NCBI RefSeq assembly: GCF_046630445.1
Contig: NC_092333.1
Span: 98,781,001 to 98,845,000, forward strand
From: Rutidosis leptorrhynchoides
Lineage: Eukaryota > Streptophyta > Magnoliopsida > Asterales > Asteraceae
DNA length: 64,000 bases
Direction of reading: 5' to 3'
Part shown: positions 12,009 through 23,164 of the stretch, in pieces
How positions within the stretch are numbered: position 1 is the stretch's first letter
Layout of the letters: every line of letters begins with the position of its first letter
The notes under the pieces: model-generated
The model's database searches: none
Seen by the model: only the letters and a program-made list of their open reading frames with translations
Told to the model about the DNA's origin: nothing
Position numbers and translations under genes: made by a program

Positions 12009-13218
12009 ATTCTTGTGGAAGAATTTTATTCAGCATCCTTCGAACTTAGAAATTCCAAAATAGCATCATAAATATCTTCGATATTTATAAGGATATTTTC
12101 ATAAATATTCTTGTCCAAAATTATTTATCTCTTCGTGCTCTCCGTATTACATCATAAAGGAAACTATTTTAGTTTCTAAATTTCATAACCTTCGAGTTTA
12201 GATTATGAATGATTTTTGAAGAAGTGTTGGAAATTGAAGCATGAGTTAATATAATATAATGACGCCCGACCAACGTGGTTATATTACAGTAAGTCATGCT
12301 GAATTTCTAATGGAATGTGATGATGGTAATGATCGACATACCTTACACTCATCATGTGCCATGTTACATAACTCTTTCATTCTATTTAATCTCTAAACAT
12401 ATCAAGAACATATTTTCTTGATATTTCTATCTTTCCGTGATTTCTGGTAATTTAACAAATCAGATCGTGCTATTACCAATTCTTTCTTAAAACGTTAGTC
12501 ATGATCATTCGAAATTCAAAGATTTAATCTACGAATCCGAGACGTCTTAATCGCTTTACTTAAGGTCAAGAAGAGAAAACAGAAGCATGGAGCTTCGAAA
12601 CATAAATAGGAGTATAAATCACAACAAATAGGAAAATTATAAACCGTGAATGTCAATAATTATGGAAAGACAGAGGCAAGGAAAAATTATAAAAACCACC
12701 ACCCCAAGAGCGTTGTAGAAGTAAAAATATTCTTCTGGTGGAAGATAGAAAAGAAAAATGACGGTAAAAATGGTTAATATAATAGCAAGGATAAGAACAG
12801 GATTGAGCATATTAACAGATCTTTTGAAGGTATGAATTGAGAAAGAAAGTATAGGAGTGGTGGAAAATAATGGAAGGGAAGAGATGAATTTATAGCGAAA
12901 TATCACACATAGCAATCGAGATAAATTACCACATTTAATTAAAGAAATCCTAAATTCCTTATTTATCGAAGAATCAAATCTTATATAGATTACGAAGATT
13001 TTATTTTAAATCCCTTGAATTTCGGAAATCTACTGTAACTACGTCAAAAGTTAAGACGAATCTCTATTTCTTTATTTCACTCTTTTGTGATAGCTTCACT
13101 CGTACTCTTTCCGTAATCGAATTGTTTTATCCATATTACTCACTCATGATAAAACTCTATTTTACAACTCATATTCGTCATGAAAACATTCTGATTGTCA
13201 GTCATGACGATCTCTGTC
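12009..13218 (+). other. Non-coding 3' internal region of element B
   Basis: No convincing gene. The stretch aligns patchily with C (about 21215-23128), for example the paired segments that each contain ATTCTTC(T/C)GG(T/C)GG near 12730 and 22025. Part of the C counterpart is taken up by an extra insertion. It looks like decayed, formerly captured or spacer sequence. Confidence 0.6.
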
Positions 13219-13254
13219 AAATTTCGAGACGAAATTTCTTTAACGGGTAGGTAC
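13219..13254 (+). other. 3' hairpin and polypurine tract of element B
   Basis: AAATTTCG, loop AGA, CGAAATTT (13219-13237), then TTAACGGGTAGGTAC (13240-13254) directly before the LTR start TGTCACGACCCGG. Stem and tract are the same as in element A. Confidence 0.8.
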
Positions 13255-13442
13255 TGTCACGACCCGGAAAATTTTGACTTATTTTGAATCAAATTCTCGA
13301 GATGATTTAATATTTTTGACATGATAAGCAAAGTCTGTAATGTTGAGTCTCAAAAATTTTGAACTGTTTCTTGAATTCAATTTGACCTTCGACTGTTCTC
13401 GACGATTCACGAACGACTATTTGTAAATAGATATGTATATGC

Positions 13443-13446
<4 letters not shown>

Positions 13447-13522
<76 letters not shown>
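13447..13522. repeat. (TA)n microsatellite
   Basis: Roughly 38 uninterrupted TA dinucleotides within LTR B. Confidence 0.95.
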
Positions 13523-13525
<3 letters not shown>

Positions 13526-14653
13526 TATTATTTGTAAATATATAATAATATTAAATCTATTTGTTTAAAAATATAGTATATATTTATTTACTTAATAAAA
13601 CTTGTCATTTAAAAAAATGTTTATATATATTTAGAAAGTATATTGAATATATATATAGTTTCGAATTTATTTAGTAAACGACAGAAACACTCATTTGTCA
13701 TTCGATTGATATTAAAATAAGTTTAATTCGAACATACGAGAATTTAAAAACAAATGTTGGTCTGTAATTAGGTGATATAAATTTTAGGCATGTTAAAAAT
13801 ATATTTAAATATTTTAAGTTGAGTTTTAATACTCCGTACTTTTTTAGTTGGGATTAAGCTCTAATCACAGGTAAAATTTTTATGATTAATTTTACACACT
13901 AAAAGACCAAAATAAGTAATTATATTTAATATAAAAATTTAAAATTTTTCTGAATACTTTTATCCGCCATTTTTAGCAACGGATACGAATCATCACCCGT
14001 GTAAAACTGTCGGCAAGATATTTATTTGTGAACATGTTTCTTCCTGTTATTGATTGATAGTATATTTATATTATTATTTTATTATTATATGATACATCAT
14101 ATCTATATATATGATATCAATTCATTTCAATGATCATCACCTCATTCAATTTCTTGCTACTACTACTAACGAAGAACACCACTCACCATCAACCTCCATG
14201 TACAACCAACCGCCACCCCCAACCTCCGATCACTATCCAAATACGCCACCTTCACCATCCTAACTTTCCACAACAAACCCACGATCATCGAGCCACCACC
14301 ATCTTCATCTATCTCACTTCTATTTCCGTTTTAAAAACCATCGCATGCCATATCACAAACCTGCTGCTTGCTACTCGTTTACTTCCACTATAACCACCGT
14401 ATGACCACCTTCCACCACCGTCAAGACCACGATGGATAACCACAGTGACCATGCCTACTGCTACTATATTTACGATTTGTTTTCTGATTCTAATCAAACC
14501 ATCACCATCATTAACGACCACCACTCTCACCATAACAACAAACACCATTTTTCTCTTCCTTGACAACCATTAAACCATCCACGATCACCAACACCGACCA
14601 TCACCATTTAAAACCCATTTAATTACCACAGAAACTCAATAAGATGCAAACTA

Positions 14654-14658
14654 CTATG
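14654..14658. repeat. Target-site duplication of element C (left copy)
   Basis: CTATG precedes the 5' LTR and is repeated exactly at 26676-26680 after the 3' LTR. A 5-base duplication is normal for LTR-retrotransposon integrase, and it fixes both ends of C. Confidence 0.95.
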
Positions 14659-15409
14659 TGTGACAACCCGGAAATTTCCAACCAAATTTAAACTTTAATC
14701 TTTATATGTTTCTGACACGATAAGCAATATTTGTTAAGTTAAATTTCAAGAATTTTAAACTATGTTCATACATTCATTCAACCTCAACCAAGTTCCAACG
14801 ATTCACGAACCATTAAACGAATATGATTATATATGTATATGTGTATATATATTATAACTTGAAACGTAAACAAAATATTAGATTAAATACTTTATATGAT
14901 TGTATCTGTTTCAAAATGTTTATCAGTGGAATTAGAAGATAAGATCAAATGATTGAATTATCAGATATATTGAATTATGATTACAAGTCTCTGTTGAAAG
15001 GCCCACGTTGATTTGAGAAATCTTTTCATTTTAACAATATTCGGAAAATGGTAAAGTGATTTATAAATATGAACAAATTGTCAATCATTGAGAACTAGAC
15101 AAAGGATAGTGGAAGATTGAATCTCATAAAGACTCGATTGATCTATTTAGTTTCAAACGTACAAAAACGTTTTCAGTTTAAAAAGAACTTTATTATTAAA
15201 ACGTATATAACTTTTATAAATATCTAGAACCACTTTTGACAACTCGTTACTTAACTAGTATGATAAAGATAACGATATTTATATTTTATTTTATTAAATA
15301 TATATAACAATTTAAATTAATATTATATATATTTATACGCGTATTATACGTACATAGTTTTATACTTTTACTATACTTAAACTTTACCTTTACTTTATTT
15401 TTACTTTAC

Positions 15410-15552
15410 TTTAACTTTAATAATTCATACTTTAATAATTCACTTTAATAATTCATACTTTAATAATTCACTTTAATAATTCACTTTAATAATTCATACT
15501 TTAATAATTCACTTTAATAATTCATACTTTAATAATTCACTTTAATAATTCA
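15410..15552 (+). repeat. Short tandem array in LTR C
   Basis: Alternating 13- and 15-base units built on (AT)ACTTTAATAATTC lie just upstream of the TATA box. The same array is in the 3' LTR at about 23920-24058. Confidence 0.85.
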
Positions 15553-15561
15553 AAAATCTAT

Positions 15562-15569
15562 TATAAATA
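15562..15569 (+). promoter_or_regulatory. Putative TATA box of LTR C
   Basis: TATAAATA follows the short tandem array and precedes a CT-rich leader-like stretch. It is identical at 24068-24075 in the 3' LTR. Confidence 0.5.
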
Positions 15570-18170
15570 GAATTCAATAGGTTTCATTATTTCATAGAAA
15601 CTTGAAAATAGTTTTCTCTAAACTCTCTCAATCGATTTACATATATATATTTACTCCGTATTATCGCAAGATATTATTAGTATACATAAAATATTACGAC
15701 GGAGTGCTGTCCGAGTGATTTCGAAGTTGTTTTTTTAAGTGGGATAAGATTAAGGAAATTATGGGTTATAGCTATGGAGGTGATTGAGTATGGTTCATGG
15801 GTATGCTCGTGAGGTCAATATAGTGTTTATCATCTCTGTTGCGTTTACGTACCTTTCCTGCAATATTGAATCTCAATATTGATATGTGAGTACTCATAAT
15901 TTAATTTTTACATACTAATAGTGTATCCCTGACTAGTGCTCGAGTATATAGGATTATGCATGCTTGTACTTTTGATATTGCCATTAGATAGGTTATGTTG
16001 ATTCCTGAATTAGTTACATATACGATTGAGATAAGGTATAAGATATGCATGTCGTTGGAAAGCTAGCGAAAAATAGTTGAATTTTGGTTTAAGAATTACT
16101 TGAATCCAAGTAATGGTTAGAAAGTTATGAAATAAACAAATTGCATAATTAATTTCGTAATTAAAATTGCTGATGATAATTAGTGAACTAATTTTCTGAG
16201 TTATAAAAAGTGATTATTTAGATTCTACTCGTCGAGTAGATGAATTTTCATATAAAGCACGTCTCGTTTCGTTGAACGGTTGTCAAGTTATGGACAAAAG
16301 AAGTTTTGCAAATTTTGATGAAATGTCGAAACGGGAACTGAAATTCTCGCTGATCTGCGTTGTTTCATATATATAAAAAAAAACCACTGAATTCTTTGCT
16401 GTAAGGTCTAATAAACAACTCTAGCCGTTTGTCAATTCGAGTCTCGACGATTTTTCTAAAAATCATCAAAGTTGACAGTTTGGTCACATTTTAAAATTCT
16501 AAAAAGAGCTGAAACTTTTTTATTTAAAAATGTTAGTTTTGTATCAGTTGTCATGGTCGGCCTGATATGTGTTTACTCTTGCCAAAAATCATGTTATATC
16601 TTTGTGGTAACGAGAATTTGCAGGCTTTGACCGTTTGTCAATACGAGTTTTGAGGAATTTTCTAAAAATCTCCAAAGTAGGCTACTCGGTCACTTTTGTA
16701 AATTTATTAAAGCTGAAAAATTAACTTTGAAACGCCGAAAACGCGTTGGCAACTACGAGTTGTCTAGGTTTAGTTTACTTCTGTAATATTTATGCTTAAT
16801 TTTTTTGGTAATGTGTAACTTTTATCTTTGGCCGTTTATCAATCGGAGTTCCGATAATTTTTCTAAAAATAGCTGAAGTGGCCCGTTTAGTCATGTTTGA
16901 CCGAAAATCATTTTTGTATAAGTTATTATATATTTGCATGCGACCTCATTTTTACTTTGACCTTTGACTTTTGACTTTAACCTTTGACTTTTGACTTTGA
17001 ACTTTGACTTTTCCTGTTAACTTTTCAGTTAACTTTTTGTGTTGATTTTCTCAACAAAAAAAAAAAAAAACCTAAAATACTATTTTATGATTATGAAACC
17101 ATTTGTGTTACGTTGTTTCACACGTCACCTTTTACTAGAATCTTAATTGAGCATGAGTAATATAACATGTTACTATACTGTAGAGTTAGACTCGAGCTAT
17201 AGGATAGGATTACACTATGACCTGACCTAAATTGCTATACAAATATTGACCAACATATAAAAATATATAATTAATATAGGTTCGTGAATCCGAGGCCAAC
17301 CTTGCACTTGTTCAATGACGTTATATGTATTTTTACTACGAAATACAGTATGGTGAGTTTCATTTACCTTTTTACCCTTTATATTTTTGGGCTGAGAATA
17401 CATGCGCAACTTTTATAACTGTTTTACGAAATAGACACAAGTAATCGAAATTACGTTCTATGGTTGAATGATCGAAACTGAATATGCCCCTTTTTATTAA
17501 GTCTGGTAATCTAAGAATTAGGGAACAGACACCCTAATTGACGCGAACTCTAAAGATAGATCTATCGGGCCCAACAAGCCCCATCCAAAGTACCGGATGC
17601 TTTAGTACTTCGAAATTTATATCATGTCCGAAGGAGGATCCCGGAATGATGGGGATATTCTTATATGCATATTGTTAATGTCGGTTACCAGGTGTTCACC
17701 ATATGAATGATTATTTTTGTCTCTATGCATGGGACGTATATTTATGAGAACTGGAAATGAAATTCTCGTGGTCTATTAAAATGATGGAAATAAATGATTA
17801 TGATAAACTAATGAACTCACCAACCTTTTGGTTGACACTTTAAAGCATGTTTATTCTCAGGTGTTAAAGAAATCTTCCGCTGTGCATTTGCTCATTTTAA
17901 AGATATTACTTGGAGTCTTTCATAGCATATTTCGAAGAACGTTGCATTCGAGTCATTGAGTTCATCAAAGATTATTATTAAATCAATTTATAGTTGGATA
18001 GTGGATATTATGAAATGGTATGCATGCCTGTCAATTTTCGATGTAAAGAAAGATTGTCTTTTAAAAACGAATGCAATGTTTGTAAAATGTATCATATAGA
18101 GGTCAAATACCTCGCAATGTAATCAACTATTGTGAATCATTTATAATGTATATGAACGGGTCCTTTCAGT

Positions 18171-18182
18171 TGGTATCAGAGC
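18171..18182 (+). other. Primer binding site (initiator tRNA-Met type), element C
   Basis: TGGTATCAGAGC starts two bases after the LTR end, as in elements A and D. Confidence 0.93.
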
Positions 18183-18604
18183 GGTGGTCTTAGCGAACCA
18201 GGTCTGCATTAGTGTGTCTAACAGATAAGTCGATAGGATGCATTAGTGAGTCTGGACTTCGACCGTGTCTGCATGTCAATAGTTTTGCTTATCATTTTGT
18301 GTCAAAAATTAACTACTTATCATCCTCAGGAAATTACCTGCTTATCATTTTTAGTCTAAGACACGTCTTGCTGCATTGATTGCATGAATAGTGTATAGAC
18401 AAAAATTCATATCTTAGCGTATCTGCTAAATCATATCTTATCGTATCTATTACTGTAAACGTTGCCTGATATATCCCGTAAATTCCTCCGTAATTTACGA
18501 AATCTTTTGTTCTATATATATGGATATTCTATGTAATTAGAATACCATCCGATAACCGAAAATCATTTCATATCGAAAAAAAAATCCTTATTCAATCGTA
18601 CGAA

Positions 18605-19039
18605 ATGGAATTCATCATTAATTCAAGTTCCTCGGATTTCGAAATGGAATCCCACTCCAGCTCCGAAAGCAGTGTGACCGGAATAGATCAACCAATCAGT
18701 CATCACCTATTCTGGATGAATTGGGGATGGGTTCGTAGCCTCCTCAATCATTGGAGACAAGAAGAAGGTGATCCCTTCCATCCACCACATTGCCCTCTTG
18801 ACGAAGAACCTGAAGCACTTACCGGCGAACCTGTTCGAAACACCATTTTCTCGCTCATTTCCAGAGTATCTCGTCACGATTATATATTACATCAAATTTT
18901 AGATTTTATTTATCCGCTCGTCCAAACCGACAATCACCCCGGTGTAATAGAAGAAGTCAACGAGCTTCGCGCTCGGGTAGTGGCTTTGGAGAATATGGTG
19001 CAGAGATTACAAACACCAGCAGCAGCATCAGCAGCATAA
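18605..19039 (+). CDS. Coiled-coil upstream ORF of element C (function unknown)
   Basis: A 144-residue frame from ATG 18605 starts MEFIINSSSSDFEMESHSSS. Ser/acid-rich N-terminus to about residue 30, then a Trp-rich middle (FWMNWGWVRSLLNHW, about 37-51), an acidic-Pro linker, and a C-terminal heptad-like helix (ELRARVVALENMVQRL, about 120-135) ending in an Ala-rich tail. The homologous piece in element B has a longer Pro-rich C-terminus. In C the frame also continues open beyond TAA 19037-19039, up to 19261, so this stop may be secondary. It occupies the same place as the acidic frame of element A, between primer site and the internal polypurine-like motif. No known domain was recognised; an oligomerising accessory protein is a guess. 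Confidence 0.6.
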   Translation: MEFIINSSSSDFEMESHSSSESSVTGIDQPISHHLFWMNWGWVRSLLNHWRQEEGDPFHPPHCPLDEEPEALTGEPVRNTIFSLISRVSRHDYILHQILDFIYPLVQTDNHPGVIEEVNELRARVVALENMVQRLQTPAAASAA

Positions 19040-19057
19040 CCAGTAACACCATCATCA

Positions 19058-19261
19058 ATGCCAATAGTACCATTACCACCCCAACCACAACCACGTCGTA
19101 AACCTCAACTTTACACTCTGTCCCACGAGCACCAATGTCATACGCCCTGTAGATACCAAGGAATACCAACAACAATAACCGACGAAGTATTAATTCATAA
19201 CTTCATTGGAGAAACATTATGTGCAGATTATGTAATCTCTAAAGTCTTAGAGATTATCTAA
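19058..19261 (+). pseudogene. In-frame continuation of the element C upstream ORF
   Basis: 67 residues from ATG 19058, in the same frame as the coiled-coil ORF and separated from it by one TAA and six codons. It opens with a Pro-rich stretch (MPIVPLPPQPQPRRK) resembling the tail of the element B protein. It then reads TITDEVLIHNFIGE and ends YVISKVLEII at the hairpin. It was probably part of one longer protein before the stop arose. No domain was recognised. Confidence 0.4.
19233..19256 (+). other. Perfect 10-base hairpin, element C
   Basis: TAATCTCTAA, loop AGTC, TTAGAGATTA. It is the counterpart of 10822-10845 in B. A diverged second copy of the surrounding segment lies at about 19855-19975. 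Confidence 0.6.
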
Positions 19262-20089
19262 TCTAGCCCTAACCATAAATCAGTTAAGCGAACCAAAATG
19301 ATACAAGGAAGAGTAGAAACCCTGACAAAAATGGTGTGTGATTAACAAGCTAAACTTGTTTTACCAACAGCATCAACAGTACCGTCAGCGTCACCAGCAT
19401 CATCAGTACAGTCAACATCAGAATCAACAACACCTATAACATCACAAACTCCGTCAGCTCAAGAATCACTATGGACATCATTACGAATCAATAACCCGTA
19501 TATTGTATCAACGAGTTATGAAGAATTAACTCATTCCCTTTGAAGAAATTATATGTATATTTTATATATTTTGAAATAAAAATAAATCTTTCCGTGCTAA
19601 GCTATTGTGTGTGAATCTTAACTACTCGGTTAATTCATATTACAAATATGCAATAATGTACGTCCTTCGGCTGCAACTTAACCAGCGTTAACTACAATCT
19701 CTGTCGCAATTCAAATTCCAATTCATAATAAATCAAGTATATATTTGATTTTACACTTTCATCATCGATGTACCCGAAACTTTTCAGATAACATCATTCG
19801 TACTTTGCGAAATTCACAAGAATTCCACGAATCGAACATCATACATCAACAAATAACGAAGTATTGATTCATAATTTCAATGTCATTAAAAAAATACTGC
19901 GTAAAAGTTATGTACTTTTTAAAGCCTTTAGGGATTATTCAATTCTAGTTTCAACCGTAAATCAAATGAGTTTAATTTAACATTAACTCATTAAATCTAT
20001 GTTACATCTGAAGAAAATATACATATATATATTTTCATAAAGACTGTAAAAAAATTCTTTTGTACAAAATATTAATTGTAAAATTTTTT

Positions 20090-20104
20090 TTAACGGGTAG
20101 GTAA
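20090..20104 (+). other. Internal polypurine-tract-like motif, element C
   Basis: TTAACGGGTAGGTAA matches the terminal tract at 23150-23164 in 14 of 15 bases. It is continued by TACCCG, which gives a CGGGTA/TACCCG inverted repeat. Confidence 0.65.
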
Positions 20105-20981
20105 TACCCGAGAGATATATAAATTCACAATTAATATATTACATTCTTCGAATCTGATTCAGCAAATCATCCATTATACTCCCTACTTTCACAACAATAT
20201 ACATTCTTTTATAGAAATCAAAACAACTATACTCATTCAAAATTTAATTACATATTCTGATTTTGAAATCTCAAAATTCAACTTGAGATATGACCAAAAT
20301 CATCACTCTTAGATCCTTACATCTTTCACAAGCTATATTTTGACTTCAAAACTGTGTTAGAACATCAAATGTATGTTAACGATTACAATCTGTGTTCAAA
20401 CCCTTCGAAAATTTCAGAAGACACTTCGAATGATGAGCAATCGAGATGATGATCCAACCACATGTTACCCACAGTTATGTACCTGAAAAACTCTTGAAAC
20501 CAAAGTAAAAGTTTAAACAACGTATCCGCGTCAGATTCTCTAGCATTTATTAGCAAAAATAACTTTGCGACTCCTATTCAAAGTAGCCAGCTTTGTCACA
20601 GCTCCAGCAAGTCAACTTCGACTTTTCAGTCAGACTAACCTTATTATAACCTTGAGATATACACCATCGTTACCTGGGAACCTTTTACATTCCACCACAT
20701 TATTAACAGATGTATCAACAACTTCATTATCCTTTGACTTTAGCCTCTCCAAAAAGTCATTATAATTATTCATTGAAACCCCATCATTTACTCATTCGCA
20801 TCTTGTAATGAGAATTTCCATACGAATCATTGGGAATTAGCAATCAGTATTTTGAAATCTCGCAGCAAGTCTACACCAACAGTTATATGTGTATATATAA
20901 CGTCTATCTTCTGGACTTAATTTGAATGTGAAGATTCTGAAAAACACTTCGAACTACGAATTGGTTCTCCGAAAATGGAAA

Positions 20982-21214
20982 AATACTGATGAAGCAGCAA
21001 AAAAAAAAAACTATAAACGACCTTAACAGTAAAAGTTTGATGATAATGAATAGGTGTGCTGGCAAAGCGCAGAAAAAGAGAAGTCTTGAAACTGGAAAAC
21101 AGATTGAGCAAAGTAGGAAGGAGGCTGTGGACAAATTACAAAGACTGAACCTGACTTCAAAGGATCCAAATAATTCAGTATCTGCTGAAGTCATTAACGA
21201 ATACCTTGCTCCTA
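20982..21214 (+). pseudogene. Captured PABP gene fragment in element C, frameshifted
   Basis: NTDEAA (frame at 20982) lies upstream of a run of 12 A residues that shifts the frame. Then come NDLNSKSL, a diverged stretch, GKAQKKR, EQSRKEAVDKLQRLNLTSKD and INEYLAPN. This is the order at the junction of RRM3, linker and RRM4 in poly(A)-binding protein (..A.KAV.DLNGK.., GKAQKKSERE, ..KEA.DK.QGLNLY.KNLDD). GKAQKK is better kept than in element B, so the two copies have decayed independently from one capture. An open frame 20989-21255 covers most of it, but no complete RRM survives. Confidence 0.72.
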
Positions 21215-22195
21215 ACTCTAAACCCCTGCGGACAATATTCTTCATCATCCTCTGATATTAGAAATTCTAAAATATCATCATATCTTTCATTATAAATATC
21301 CTCCATATTTCTGAAGATATTAATTTTTCTTATTTGAAATCATTTACCTCTTCGCGCTATCTGTATTACATCATAAAAGAAACTATTTTAGTTTCTAAAT
21401 TCTGAAACATTCAAGTTTAAAATAGGAATATTTTGAAGTAGTGTTGGGAACTGAAGCATGAATTTGTATAATATAATGACACTTGATCAATGTGATTATA
21501 TTACAGTAAGTCATGCTGAGTTTCTAAATGGAACGTGATGATTCACAGATCATAACATCATCATGTGCCATGTTATACGACTCTTGTATTCTATTTAACC
21601 TCTAAAATATCAAGAAAATATTTCTTGATGATTCGGCCTTTTCCAAGGTATTTTAGTAATTTGACAAGTCAAGATCGTGCCATCACAATTTCCTTCCTAG
21701 AACATTAACAATGTTCATTTCGAAATTCGTATCTGTGAATTCTGGACCATTACAAGCGGTGCTTAATCGCAAGAAGAAGAAACGAAAGGACAAAACTTCG
21801 AAATAGAAAGTGGGGTATAAATTGCAGCAAATAAAAGAGAGCATTAACTGTGAATAATAATGATTATAGAAGACAGAAGCAGAGACTTTGAAATATAAGA
21901 GAACATATAAAGCCCAACGACAAACCAGAAATTATAAACCATATATATCGATGCATATAGCAATATAAAGACACGGGAGAACTAGGAACACTATAAACCC
22001 AAGAGTATAGTAGAAGTAAATAGATTCTTCCGGCGGTAGATGAAAAAAAAAAAGAAGAATGACCGATATGAAAGTTAGAAGTATATCGAGAATCAGAACT
22101 GGATGGAGCATATTGATGAATACTTTAAAATATGAGTTGAGGGGGAAAGAATAGAAGGTGATGAAACATGACTAGGAACTTAGAAATCAACAGAT

Positions 22196-22767
22196 TTAAC
22201 TCACACAATGGCAGAATAAGTGAATCAAACCCTCTAGTGAATAGGTTCAGTTTTTTTTGATTAATTTAGTCAAACCACAACTAAATCAAGTGTGATTAGA
22301 TCAACACCTAGAGCTATTATTCACCACCTGGGTGATTTGGACTGAGAGAGAATCGAAGGAGCTCACTAGATCTGAGTGTGTGTAACAAATGAGAGGCTTA
22401 ACCTAAAATGAAGAACATAAGACTTTATATACCCCTGCTGTTGACACACCCATACGATTCATTCATCACACGTACGAGTTGGCTTCATCAACTGTACGGG
22501 TGATCACTCACTCGTGTCTTATCATTTAGGTTGTAATTGTGACTTAGCTCAGCATCAACCATGCGTATGAGCCTGTCAGCCGTACTAGTGAGGCTTCACT
22601 CGTACGTCTGACTAAGTCTAACATAGTCAAACATCTAAATCTCGTTCCTGTAGTTCCTGTAACCACATACAACCACGGATAGGATAATAACGAGCAATCA
22701 TGGTGGCCTGTAAACTGTTGTACCTGCAATGGACGTGGGTAGATGTCTAGGGACTTGCATAAAATGC
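22196..22767. mobile_element. 572-base insertion flanked by 10-base direct repeats
   Basis: ATCAACAGAT occurs at 22186-22195 and again at 22768-22777. The matching place in element B has no such segment, so this is an insertion into C or its ancestor. The 10-base duplication would fit a Mutator-like DNA element, but I see no matching terminal inverted repeats. It holds several variants of ACTCGTACG and a TTATATA box-like site. No gene. Confidence 0.5.
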
Positions 22768-23128
22768 ATCAACAGATGGTGTGAGTTGTAAGGAAATGAA
22801 GGAGGTGAATTTATAAGAAAATCTCTGACAGAACAATTAAAATGGACGATCGCATTTAAAGCGGATCCTAATTCCCTTGATTACCGGAGAGTCAAATCTT
22901 ATTAAGAAGATTTTCTTCAAATCCCTTAAAATCTGGGAATCAATCATATCTACGTCAAATGATAAGATGAATCTACACTTACTCATTTCACTCTTCTATG
23001 TTAGCTTCATTCGTACTCTTCATATAAATAGATTGTTTATCCAAATTATTCGCTGATGATAAAACTCTAATTTTCAGCCCGTATGCATCATGATAACATA
23101 CTTATTATCATTCACGACCTTTCCACTC

Positions 23129-23164
23129 AAATTTCGGGACGAAATTTCTTTAACGGGTAGGTAC
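23129..23164 (+). other. 3' hairpin and polypurine tract of element C
   Basis: AAATTTCG, loop GGA, CGAAATTT (23129-23147), then TTAACGGGTAGGTAC abutting the LTR at 23165. Confidence 0.8.

Larger units (their letters stand above)
13255..14658 (+). repeat. 3' LTR of element B, first part
   Basis: Begins TGTCACGACCCGG and is broken by element C after 14658. It shares its first 150 or so bases with LTR F at 61376 (GATAAGCAAAGTCTGT, GACGATTCACGAAC) and less closely with LTRs C and G. The remainder up to the break is family-specific, with a long TA microsatellite and a CCACCA-rich stretch (14160-14600). No gene was recognised. Confidence 0.85.
14659..18168 (+). repeat. 5' LTR of element C (3,510 bases)
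   Basis: Begins TGTGACAACCCGG and ends GGGTCCTTTCA, directly repeated at 23165-26675. It contains a TATA box, a tandem array of TTTAATAATTC-type units, runs of TTTGACTTTGAC-like repeats near 16960-17030, and the GAGGT/ACCTC hairpin at 18099-18113. The reading frames inside (such as minus 17227-17409) recur in the other LTR and have no recognisable product. Confidence 0.95.
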
